Positions 27,478 through 35,754 of a DNA stretch of 64,000 nt are shown here, one piece after another. A model generated the notes under the pieces. That model had not been told where the DNA came from. It saw only the letters and a list, made by a program, of their open reading frames with translations, and ran no database searches. The stretch comes from Galactobacillus timonensis (lineage in GTDB: Bacteria > Bacillota_I > Bacilli_A > Erysipelotrichales > Erysipelotrichaceae), in the NCBI RefSeq assembly GCF_900240265.1, contig NZ_LT964739.1, positions 131,010 to 195,009 of the forward strand, given 5' to 3'. Made by a program: the position numbers and the translations under genes. Each line of letters begins with the position of its first letter. Positions within the stretch are counted from its first letter, which is position 1.

Positions 27478-28908
27478 TCAGTTAATCTCGGTTGCCAGCT
27501 GTGCCAGCGAATTATTGATGTGCGCCATCGTCTGAATGTAATAGTCATCTTCCTCCGGCGTCAGTTCGCTTTCATCCACCGCATCCAGCTTGTTCATCGC
27601 ATCTGCGTACTTGCTCATGAACTCGGCATACCTTACCGCCATCGTCAGGTCAGATTTGTCATAGCTGCGCATGAAGTCACAGTATGAATCGAAGAACGCC
27701 GCATAGCTGTCCATCGCCTCCTTGAACTCCGGGCGGATGCCGGAGGCTGCTGTTGCCGTGGCTTCCGGTGTCGGCGTCGCTTCCACCGTCGGGGCGGGCG
27801 TTGATGTTGGAGTGGGGGCAGCTTCTTCCGTCGCTTCGACAGCAGGTGTTTCTTCTGCCTGCACGTCGATTTCCATCACATTTCCCATTTTCCGTCGTAT
27901 GTAGACTCTAACGCCATCGGTTAAAGATCCGCTGAAGTAATCGTCATCGTTTCTGTAATCCTGATCAAAGCCGGCATCCTTTACCGCTGCCGCATAGGCC
28001 TTGAAGGCATCTTCGTCCATATCTGGAACAGTCATGATCAGACGGTCGGATGTATCGATCTGGATATTACCGCGGGTCACAGGAGGTTCCGGAAGCTTAG
28101 CCGCAAGATCACTGATCGGCCACGTGAACTCTTCATAGTCAGCCGGTGCCGTAAGCTCAATCTCAACGGTGGAATCGGAACTCTGCGTAACATTAAGAAT
28201 GTATCCATCCTGGTCCGCCGCCGCATAGGAATCAGTATCATTTTCTGCATCGACCGTGAATCCCTTGTCTTTGCAGGCACGGACATAAGCCTGATACTGT
28301 TCACCATCGAATTTCTGAACAACGACATCCAGCTCCTCATCGTCACTGGTAATTACATACCCATACTTCGAATCCGGCTGCGGAAGACGGGCGGAAAGCT
28401 CCGTATCGGGCCAGACAAGCTTCTCCTGCTTTTCTGCTTTTACTGTGGTGGCATACGGAACCGCAAGAACCAGAGCCAAAACGATGAAGATCACTTCCGG
28501 AACCTTGGCAAGTGCCGGGACGCGATCCTCTCCCGAAAGCAGTCCCAGCACCAGCAGCACGATCTGGGCAATCGCGATCACAAGTGCCAGCGTCTTTCCG
28601 GTGAATAATGCGGCGGCGCCGCCGATGATGGCAAGAATCATGAGGAAAATGATTGCCTTGTATCCTTTGGTGTGACGGAAGGCACGGACAGCTTCCTTCT
28701 TCTTCTCTTCCAGGCTGTCCTGGTACTGCTGCTGTTTGAGGCTGGCTTCCTGAAGCTTCGCCTCATCTTTCACGGTAACGATTGTTTCCTTCTTTTCGTC
28801 GTCGACCGCGACATTCTTGCCGCAGTACGGACATGTCGCAATCTTCTTTCCCTCTTCGACCTGCAGCTCTGCGCCGCAGTACGGGCATTCCATCTTGATA
28901 AGCTTCAT
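27478..28908 (-). CDS. Zinc-ribbon membrane protein with C-terminal DUF6591-like domain
   Basis: The 476-aa protein starts with a four-Cys zinc ribbon (CPYCG...CPYCG, residues about 8-29), then a charged coiled region. Three hydrophobic helices follow (about 85-165). Two repeat-like modules each begin WP (LVWPDTELSARLPQP and FTWPISDLAAKLPEP). A Pro/Thr/Ala-rich linker (about 355-395) leads to a helical C-terminal domain (FKEAMDSYAAFFDSYCDFM) that I associate with DUF6591. The modules after the helices are probably extracellular. Function unknown. Its start overlaps the stop of the MerR gene (ATGA), so the two form an operon, and the regulator may control it. Confidence 0.8.
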   Translation of the reverse strand: MKLIKMECPYCGAELQVEEGKKIATCPYCGKNVAVDDEKKETIVTVKDEAKLQEASLKQQQYQDSLEEKKKEAVRAFRHTKGYKAIIFLMILAIIGGAAALFTGKTLALVIAIAQIVLLVLGLLSGEDRVPALAKVPEVIFIVLALVLAVPYATTVKAEKQEKLVWPDTELSARLPQPDSKYGYVITSDDEELDVVVQKFDGEQYQAYVRACKDKGFTVDAENDTDSYAAADQDGYILNVTQSSDSTVEIELTAPADYEEFTWPISDLAAKLPEPPVTRGNIQIDTSDRLIMTVPDMDEDAFKAYAAAVKDAGFDQDYRNDDDYFSGSLTDGVRVYIRRKMGNVMEIDVQAEETPAVEATEEAAPTPTSTPAPTVEATPTPEATATAASGIRPEFKEAMDSYAAFFDSYCDFMRSYDKSDLTMAVRYAEFMSKYADAMNKLDAVDESELTPEEDDYYIQTMAHINNSLAQLATEIN

Positions 28909-29333
28909 AAATTTTCCCCCTCTTTCTTCTGAATGAGCTGATCCAGTTTCATTACCTGCGTGTCGATTCTGTTTCTGGAACGGATGAGACGGTTTCTGGC
29001 GCCCCGAAGGACAGCTGCCGCATCCGCCTGCTCTTCATTGATCAGTGTCCTGATTTCCTTCAGCGTCAGACCCGCCTCCTGATAGGTGAGTATCAGTTTC
29101 AGCCGTTCAAGGGAACTGTCGGTATACATCTTTTCCTGCTGTTTTCCCTTACGTGCCGCCGGCTTCAGCAGATCGATTTTGTCGTAGAAATACAGTCTCT
29201 TTCTCGTGATGCCGAAAGCGGCGCATACTTCATGAACACTCATCATCTGTTCGCATTCTCTGCTATTGACCTTACCCCCGTTCCCTTGGGGAACTGTCAA
29301 GCCGTGTTCGTCGCAATCTGTCATGGATTTCAT
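28905..29333 (-). CDS. MerR-family transcriptional regulator
   Basis: The 142-aa protein has a MerR winged helix (MSVHEVCAAFGITRKRLYFYDKIDLLKPA) starting near residue 31. A coiled-coil dimerisation helix follows. There is no C-terminal effector domain and no Cys metal site. The 30-residue N-terminal extension contains DCDEHGL and is unusual. ATG at 29333 is supported by a strong GGAGGG site; an internal ATG at 29246 lacks one. It overlaps the downstream zinc-ribbon membrane gene by 4 nt, its likely target. Confidence 0.85.
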   Translation of the reverse strand: MKSMTDCDEHGLTVPQGNGGKVNSRECEQMMSVHEVCAAFGITRKRLYFYDKIDLLKPAARKGKQQEKMYTDSSLERLKLILTYQEAGLTLKEIRTLINEEQADAAAVLRGARNRLIRSRNRIDTQVMKLDQLIQKKEGENL

Positions 29334-29470
29334 GTGTTTTTCCCTCCATAACAGGACCTGTTTATTTCGCGAACCCTAAAAGCCATGCAGGAAAATGCGG
29401 CGCACAAAAGAAAACCCCTGCACCAGCCGGGCTGGTTCAGAGGTCACAAACACAATGGAAATCAGATTAA

Positions 29471-29872
29471 TCAGGAAAGCTCAACGGCACCGGTATAAAG
29501 CCCGTAGTACATGCCTTTTTTGGCCATGAGCTTCTCATGGCTGCCACGCTCGATGATTCTTCCATGATCAAGAACCATGATGACATCGGCATTGCCAACC
29601 GTAGACAGGCGGTGGGCAATGACGAATACCGCTCTGCCCTTCATCAGATTGTCCATACCGTCCTGAACAATCTTTTCGGTACGCGTATCAATCGATGAAG
29701 TTGCTTCATCAAGGATCATGACGGGCGGATCGCTGATCGCAGCTCTGGCAATGGAAAGCAGCTGACGCTGTCCCTGCGACAGACCGCTGCCGTCGCCTGA
29801 GGAGTGCCGAAGCGGATATTGTCCATCACGGTGCCGGTGAAGAGGTTGGCCTCCTTAGCGACAAAAGGAGAA
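29471..29872 (-). pseudogene. ABC exporter ATPase C-terminal remnant
   Basis: Two pieces in different frames are left. One is FVAKEANLFTGTVMDNIRFGT (upstream, about 29800-29870). The other is DGSGLSQGQRQLLSIARAAI, running into MILDEATSSIDTRTEK and the H-loop VIAHRLSTV, ending at 29471. The stretch between the Q-loop region and the signature motif is missing and the frame is shifted. Everything before the Q-loop, including Walker A and the membrane domain, is gone, cut off at the ada gene. It is a dead relic of an MdlB/LmrA-like multidrug exporter. Confidence 0.88.
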
Positions 29873-29873
29873 T

Positions 29874-30935
29874 TTACTTCACTCCTTTGGAATACTCTTG
29901 TTCCATCTGCAGCAGATATTTCTTGGCTTCGATGCCCGCCGCATATCCGCTCAGGCTTCCATCTGCACCGATCACGCGGTGACATGGAATCAGAATCAGA
30001 ATCGGATTGCAGTGATTCGCCATTCCGACAGCGCGCGAAGCCTTCTTGTTTCCTGTCACTTCTGCCAGCTCGCCATAGGTTCGCGTCACACCATAGGGAA
30101 TATCGCAAAGATGTTCCCATACATTTTTCTGAAACCCGGTTCCTTCCGGGCGAACCGGCAGATCAAAGCTGCGCCGTTTCCCTGAAAAATACTCGTTCAG
30201 CTGCGCCTCGGTGTCCATCACGAGACTGCCCGAAGTATGATCCGCAAGAATCCGGTCCGCCGGGATCTGATCAGCTTCCGCCCCGGCCTCCCTGCGTTCA
30301 CGGGATGCCTGCTCCACACAGAGGACAGCATCCTTTGAAGCAATGATCCGCAGTGGGCCGATCGGAGTATCCAGGACGCTGCGACTGATGTTATGTGCAA
30401 AAATCTGCCGGTATCTTGCCGGGGTCATTCCTATCAGTCTGCGGAAATGATCATAGAATTCTGACAGATTCTCATATCCCGCCATGCCGGCCGCATCCAC
30501 AATCTCACTGCCGTCCTCCAGCATCTTCCGTGCCGCGCCGATTCTTACCTGAATCAGATATTCCGACGGCGTAATGTCATACTGCTGCTTGAAAACCTGC
30601 GTCAGATGCTTGCGGCTCACGCCCGTTTCCTTCATGTCTCTTTCAAGCGTCGCACGGTCATTGTAATGCCTCTCCAGCAGTTCTTTCGTTCGCTGTGAAA
30701 GTTCCAGGGCCGGATCATACTGCAGAAGATCGGGACGGCAGCGTTTGCATGGCCGAAACCCGGCCTTTTCTGCTTCTTCCCTGGTTCTGAAAAAGACAAC
30801 ATGATCTCTTTGGGGGAGTTTTGATTTACAGGATGGCCGGCAGTAAATGCCGGTCGTCTTCACACCGTAGAAAAACTGCCCGTCACAGGACGCATCACAG
30901 TTTCTTACCGCTCTCCACATTTCTTCATCATTCAT
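29874..30935 (-). CDS. ada: Ada: bifunctional regulator / methylated-DNA-protein-cysteine methyltransferase
   Basis: The 353-aa protein joins three parts. The N-terminal Ada domain has zinc-type cysteines (YCRPSC, PCKRC; the acceptor Cys for methylphosphotriesters). An AraC-type helix-turn-helix follows (about 95-185, with MAGYENLSEFYDHFRRLIGMTPARY). The C-terminal O6-alkylguanine transferase has the active-site PCHRVIG. It removes alkyl groups from DNA irreversibly and activates its own regulon when methylated. Full length relative to E. coli Ada (354 aa). Its 3' end abuts the ABC pseudogene, a likely rearrangement point. Confidence 0.95.
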   Translation of the reverse strand: MNDEEMWRAVRNCDASCDGQFFYGVKTTGIYCRPSCKSKLPQRDHVVFFRTREEAEKAGFRPCKRCRPDLLQYDPALELSQRTKELLERHYNDRATLERDMKETGVSRKHLTQVFKQQYDITPSEYLIQVRIGAARKMLEDGSEIVDAAGMAGYENLSEFYDHFRRLIGMTPARYRQIFAHNISRSVLDTPIGPLRIIASKDAVLCVEQASRERREAGAEADQIPADRILADHTSGSLVMDTEAQLNEYFSGKRRSFDLPVRPEGTGFQKNVWEHLCDIPYGVTRTYGELAEVTGNKKASRAVGMANHCNPILILIPCHRVIGADGSLSGYAAGIEAKKYLLQMEQEYSKGVK

Positions 30936-31196
30936 AGTCGTGCTCCTCTGCCCAGCTCTGCTCTTTCAGAGGCAACTCTACCATATGACTCATATTGTAT
31001 TCTTCCAGAAAAGGCGGATTCAATTTTCAAACGCAGGACGCAAAAAAAATCCAAAGAAACAAGCAAAAAACCGGCCCCACATTTCTGCAGGAAACCGGCG
31101 TACAGATAGCTGTCTGCTAACGTATATGCCTACCCCTCTTCCGTGGTATTCTGGCATCCGGGTGCGGCCCGCTGAATCTGATAAATATACAGTAAT

Positions 31197-31790
31197 TTAC
31201 TGTGCTGCAACGGCGATGGCTGCTCCGAGATAGGTCACCGCTTCATCGCCAGTCAACGGCTGCCCGGCATAAATGTTGCCATTGATGTCATAAACGTAGC
31301 AGGTTCCATCTTCCGGCTCAGCCAGGCCAATCACAATCGGGTCACCCGTATAGACATCTGCACCGCTGAATACCGTAAGAGAAACGGTCGAGCCGTCTTC
31401 AGCTTCCACATCTTCTCTTTCAGTTCCATCCGCCGTCACCTGAATCGTCCACAGGCCACTGTTGTTTGCATCAACCAGCGTTGCGTAGGTATTTCCGGAC
31501 GGAGCAGTATATGTCGCAAGCACAAGCTCATCACCGTCAGCATTCTGCGCATATACGGCGGCGGTGACCATGTCACCCGTCACATCATTGAGCGAGAATC
31601 CTTCCGAGTCTGCAGATTCTTCCGATTCCGCTGTTTCCTCTGAAGCATAGGCATCCTCTGTCTCAGCCGGTTCAGAATATGTCGCAGTGTCATCTTCCAC
31701 TGCGCCATCGGAAGCGCTTCCGCAGCCCGCCGCCATCGTAGCTGCCATCGCAGCAGCCATCATAATACCCATCAGTTTCTTGTACGTCAT
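31197..31790 (-). CDS. Small secreted lipoprotein, unknown function
   Basis: The 197-aa protein has a lipoprotein signal (MTYKKLMGIMMAAAMAA, lipobox MAAGC with Cys about 23). A Glu/Ser/Thr-rich acidic linker (to about 65) leads to a compact beta-rich domain with GNTYATLVDANNSGLWTIQV. No family recognised. It would be anchored on the outer membrane face. Its own core promoter is intact, but everything further upstream has been pushed away by the IS30 element. Confidence 0.7.
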   Translation of the reverse strand: MTYKKLMGIMMAAAMAATMAAGCGSASDGAVEDDTATYSEPAETEDAYASEETAESEESADSEGFSLNDVTGDMVTAAVYAQNADGDELVLATYTAPSGNTYATLVDANNSGLWTIQVTADGTEREDVEAEDGSTVSLTVFSGADVYTGDPIVIGLAEPEDGTCYVYDINGNIYAGQPLTGDEAVTYLGAAIAVAAQ

Positions 31791-31884
31791 TCCTTCTCTC
31801 CTTTTTCTTTTGGTTCCATATCTGCCAGTCCATTCGAGCGCAGTTCTATCTGCAGATTACGAACAGACAGCAGCGGAGCCGTTT

Positions 31885-31913
31885 TTTATACTACCGTTGC
31901 CTTAGAGTGCAAA
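31885..31913 (-). promoter_or_regulatory. Core promoter of the lipoprotein gene
   Basis: Minus-strand TTTGCA (31913-31908) and TATAAA (31890-31885) have 17-bp spacing. The weak -35 suggests activator help. The IS30 element begins 17 bp upstream. Confidence 0.5.
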
Positions 31914-31929
31914 ATAGTGCGAAAAAATG

Positions 31930-33593
31930 GCTGAAGTGAAAAGTTAAATTCCACTTCAGAAGATCGGTGGAAATTAATCTTACAGAAGCGATGAACAGAG
32001 GAAAATTTGGCTCTGCGTCATCGCTTTTTGCTTGTATTTCCACTTTTTTGACCCCAAAATATAAGTGTAAAGAGATCTAAAGAGACGCATTGAAAACCAG
32101 TGAACTTTTAGCAGTTCATTGTCGTGAAAGAGTAATATCCACTGGCGGATCGACGGCTTTCGCTAAATTATCGTATCTTTAGAACGTATGGCTTCAGAAT
32201 CACTTCGTCTGGATTTGAAATGTTTTGAAGCCCAAATTCATAGAATTTCTTTGCCGTTGCCGGGCTAAGAAATTCAAGGAGCTGAAAGGATGATTTTCCA
32301 TTCAGCTTTTCTTTTAGGTAAGAATCGATATTTGATGAAATGATATTGCATGCATACTGATCGATAACACCAATCGCTTTCAGATCGCATTCCTTGGGAC
32401 AGATTTCCCGAAGAAGCAGGTGCACGTTCTCGAGAGAGCCTTTCTGCCATGAAGCCATCGGGTCGCAGAAGAACATCCTTGTCCTTCGAGTTCCGTCGGA
32501 TCTGATTTCAGCCTGGTTGGCGCATGTAAATTCTGTGCCTCGGTCTGTCTTAAGAACTTCAACTTCCTTGTTGAACAAATCATGTCCAAGGATTTCATCA
32601 AGAAGATTAATACCTGCAAGCATATTGAGCGATGTTTTCGTTTCGTGATACAGGCAGAGCAGCAGATCGTAACGGAGAAACTTGAAGGTTTGAATGAATG
32701 GACCATTGGTTGGATCGTTATATACGGTATCCATCTGTACAACCCGGGCATAAGGATTTGCGTACATGTATTCGTCGTATTCCTTACTGGTCCGGCCTTT
32801 CGTATAGGAAAGATCTTTGCGAGGCTTAAACTGCCGCTTTTTGGAGGGGACTCTTCTCACCTGCTTTTTCAGATCAAGACAGTTGATGGGAATACCGGCT
32901 TCTGTAAACACACCGGTTTCGATATATGTATAAATAGTTTTTTCGCTCAGGCCGATCTCCGGATGGGCTTCCAGGATAGCGTAAACGGATTGTCCTTTAT
33001 CAAGCAGGGGCTTGATCAGCTCACCGAGTTCCCGTATCGTGCTTGCCGTGGCGTTAACACCAGCCCGCGATTCCACGAGGGTATCACGGTAAGCAGAGTG
33101 CGCATGATCGGCATAATATCTGAACTTATCAAATCGACAGCTGCTGTATTTCGAGCACCCGTTGCAGGCCCCGGGGGAACGATCTCTTCTGGTACAGGTG
33201 AATTGAACATAGCCCTGGCATTGAATTGTGCAGATCCTGTTGAACCTGCAATGTGCATAGGAGGCACATTCAAGAGGAAGCCTGCACTTGTATGTAAGCT
33301 CCCTGTGCAGCTTAATCTCTTTGCCGATTGTAGACTTATCCTTGCCGAGAAGATCAGCCATGGTTTTCTTACTGGATCCATTTTCGATGCCTTTTTGAAT
33401 GATCTGACGATCGCCAAAAGTAAGATGCGATTGTTTATTGGCGGCTTCCATATAGGAACCTCCTTTCGTGAAGAAGCCGTCGACCCTACGAATATGATAC
33501 AGGGAGAATGAAGGATTTAATTCAACTGGAAGTTACTGAAAGACATACTTCTACTTAGCACTCCCTGAAGTGGAATTTAACTTTTCACTTCAG
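31930..33593 (-). mobile_element. IS30-family insertion sequence
   Basis: Perfect 29-bp inverted repeats (31931-31959 and 33565-33593; start CTGAAGTG) flank an IS30 transposase. The 14-bp sequence AGTGCGAAAAAATG occurs directly outside both ends (31916-31929 and 33594-33607). This is a target duplication much longer than the 2-4 bp usual for IS30. A plus-strand terminator hairpin lies inside the left end (31987-32029). Confidence 0.92.
32168..33451 (-). CDS. IS30-family transposase
   Basis: The 427-aa protein has the N-terminal IS30 helix-turn-helix (HLTFGDRQIIQKGI, KDKSTIGKEIKLHR). A Cys-rich region follows (CRFNRIC, CNGCSKYSSC), then a second HTH (GLSEKTIYTYIE). The DDE integrase core has VVQMDTVYN (first Asp), KTDRGTEF (second Asp) and GSLENVH (Glu). 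The frame is intact, so the element may be active. It is placed in the same direction as the lipoprotein gene it separated from its upstream DNA. Confidence 0.95.
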   Translation of the reverse strand: MEAANKQSHLTFGDRQIIQKGIENGSSKKTMADLLGKDKSTIGKEIKLHRELTYKCRLPLECASYAHCRFNRICTIQCQGYVQFTCTRRDRSPGACNGCSKYSSCRFDKFRYYADHAHSAYRDTLVESRAGVNATASTIRELGELIKPLLDKGQSVYAILEAHPEIGLSEKTIYTYIETGVFTEAGIPINCLDLKKQVRRVPSKKRQFKPRKDLSYTKGRTSKEYDEYMYANPYARVVQMDTVYNDPTNGPFIQTFKFLRYDLLLCLYHETKTSLNMLAGINLLDEILGHDLFNKEVEVLKTDRGTEFTCANQAEIRSDGTRRTRMFFCDPMASWQKGSLENVHLLLREICPKECDLKAIGVIDQYACNIISSNIDSYLKEKLNGKSSFQLLEFLSPATAKKFYEFGLQNISNPDEVILKPYVLKIR

Positions 33594-33636
33594 AGTGCGA
33601 AAAAATGACGTATTTTGGAAAGAATGGTACTTGACA
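33594..33636 (-). promoter_or_regulatory. Displaced upstream regulatory motif of the lipoprotein gene
   Basis: The plus strand carries AGTGCGAAA (33594-33602) and GGTACTTGACA (33626-33636). The same pair occurs upstream of the small-protein gene at 40123-40509, with spacing shorter by 11 bp (one helical turn). A shared activator site, perhaps for the local LytTR regulator, is inferred. Confidence 0.45.
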
Positions 33637-33652
33637 GCCGGAGAAAGGACCA

Positions 33653-35596
33653 CTAAGAAAAATTACCCTGCGGTTCACGTTCGTTATATTCTCCAGGAAA
33701 CAGTTCCATGTAGACATCCGAAATAAACACACCGTTTTCACCGTGAAATTCAGCATCTCCGCCATGCATTTCTGCAATATTGGAAATGCTGGTAAGACCG
33801 ATTCCGACCTCCTGCCTTTTGCTGGAAATATAAAATTTTCCCCACTTTCTGATCTTTCCATCCATGCTGTTCTCCATATGGATGATCAGATTTCCCCTGT
33901 GTTCCACAGCCGAAAGACGGATAAACTTTCCCCGCTCTGTGCCTTTTTCTACAGTGTCCGCAGTGTCGTTTCCTCCGCAGTCCAGTCTTGCCAGTGCTTC
34001 ACAGGCATTCTCCAGAAGATTTCCGAATACTACGCATAGACTCTGCTCCATATCCATCGAAAGCATCTCTGGCAGCTGTATGTCAATATCCGTTTCTACG
34101 CCCTTTTTCTTTGCCAGAGAAGCATAGTAGGCAATGACCGCATTAACCGCAACATTCTGCGTATAGCGAATATCGCTGTTTTTTGGAATAGCCTTCATCA
34201 TCTCAGAAAGATATGCGGACAACTCCTGTGTCTCTCCGTTTCTTACAAATTCCTGCAGAACCATGATCTGGTGACGGTAATCATGACGCAGCCGACGAAG
34301 CTGCCTTTCATGGTCGAGCACCGTATCCTGATACTTCTTCTGCTCCAGGATTTCCTGATTCATCAGCATAAGCTGACGCTCCTGCTCCTGTGCCTTGCGT
34401 CTGTACTCATATGACCTGCGGATCTGCAGCGCACCGACGATGCACATATAGAGGCAGAAAATGCCCGTGCCCAGAAGAAAATAAAACGAGCTGTCATACT
34501 CCAGGCTTCCGTTGTAATTGAGCAGTTCTGCTATAGTCCCCCAGCTCAGGATCAGCATACCCGGAATCATCTGTCCGGCAGGCCTGCTGCGGTACCGGAA
34601 CGCTTCCCATATAACACCGCCTGTAAAGACCAGGACAGAAGCGGGAACAAGGAACTGATATATGCGGGCACTCTGCGAAAACATGACCGTCCCGCTCAGC
34701 TGCAATATCACGGTCAGCGGCACCATGACGCAGAGCGCATAATGCAGCGACTGCAATAACTTCCGGAAATGGAAATGCACATATTCCTCAAGAAACATCT
34801 CCAGCGGAACCAGGAGGCTGAAAAAACAGACATAGCTGACGATGTACCAAAGATTGGGATCATTCAGAAAGAAAAGCGCAAGATCGCAGTTGGATATGCC
34901 CCACAATCCGGTGACGGCCGTGAAAATGCCGATACAGAGCAGAATGACGCCCTCGTGGATCATCTGGATCACAAAAACCGATATGACTGCCAGAAGAATG
35001 CCCCCGATCAGCAGGACAAGGCTTTCTCCCATGACATATCCAAGCTTATGCCCATCGTACCGCAACAGGCCCGCCTGATTGGAGATCAGCGGGGCCGCAA
35101 CGGTCAAGGAGCTCCGGGTCGTCGGCGAAGTGTAATGCAGCGTAATCTCCACCTCACCCTGCTCCATGATCTGAACAAACTGGATCATCGTGCCCGGATC
35201 CTTCATGAACGAAGGACGTGTATTCTGTGCGCCGAACGCATAGACCTCCACGCCGTTTTCATAGACAGTAACGGGGGCGAAAGCTGTGCGGATCTGCATC
35301 CATGTATCATTGGACGTATTGTTCAAAATAAATGTGACATCCACCGGCGTCCCTTGGGCAAGATGTTCCAGCTTCGTTGAAAGACTGTATGTCTTCGTCT
35401 CTCCGTTCACCGTGATTTCGGCAGATTCAATTTTTGTTACGGGGATGGCCTGTCCCGCCAGTTTTCCATAACTATGATAAGCCAGTGTGCGAAAGATCAT
35501 GAAAATTGTACAAAGAATAAAAAGTCCGATGCAGATGGAATGGAAAATGATCCCGTATCTGCCGGAAATATGAAAAGGATTATGAGAACTCTTCAC
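33653..35596 (-). CDS. Membrane sensor histidine kinase, GHKL type (AgrC-like output)
   Basis: The 647-aa protein has one N-terminal membrane helix (about 15-37). An extracellular beta-rich domain (about 45-190) follows, then seven hydrophobic helices (about 195-395), a 7TMR-DISM-like layout. After a coiled linker come the H-box LRRLRHDYRHQIMVLQEF and the N-box FGNLLENACEAL, with the GHKL ATP lid (VGIGLTSISNIAEMHGG). Kinases with this output usually phosphorylate LytTR regulators, and one is encoded 2.5 kb upstream in the same direction. The extracellular domain probably binds a small ligand, sugar or peptide, not identified. Last gene of the cluster. Confidence 0.88.
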   Translation of the reverse strand: MKSSHNPFHISGRYGIIFHSICIGLFILCTIFMIFRTLAYHSYGKLAGQAIPVTKIESAEITVNGETKTYSLSTKLEHLAQGTPVDVTFILNNTSNDTWMQIRTAFAPVTVYENGVEVYAFGAQNTRPSFMKDPGTMIQFVQIMEQGEVEITLHYTSPTTRSSLTVAAPLISNQAGLLRYDGHKLGYVMGESLVLLIGGILLAVISVFVIQMIHEGVILLCIGIFTAVTGLWGISNCDLALFFLNDPNLWYIVSYVCFFSLLVPLEMFLEEYVHFHFRKLLQSLHYALCVMVPLTVILQLSGTVMFSQSARIYQFLVPASVLVFTGGVIWEAFRYRSRPAGQMIPGMLILSWGTIAELLNYNGSLEYDSSFYFLLGTGIFCLYMCIVGALQIRRSYEYRRKAQEQERQLMLMNQEILEQKKYQDTVLDHERQLRRLRHDYRHQIMVLQEFVRNGETQELSAYLSEMMKAIPKNSDIRYTQNVAVNAVIAYYASLAKKKGVETDIDIQLPEMLSMDMEQSLCVVFGNLLENACEALARLDCGGNDTADTVEKGTERGKFIRLSAVEHRGNLIIHMENSMDGKIRKWGKFYISSKRQEVGIGLTSISNIAEMHGGDAEFHGENGVFISDVYMELFPGEYNEREPQGNFS

Positions 35597-35754
35597 GTCT
35601 GTTTTGCCTTCTTGATATCTAATATGCTTTCATGCCATTGAGCGGCAAATACCAGTATACGACCGCTGCTGCTTTTCATCCCGCAGGGAAGCTCATGGAT
35701 TTTCCTTACCATGTCCAGAAATATATATTGTCTCTGACAGAAAATGCAGCTTGA

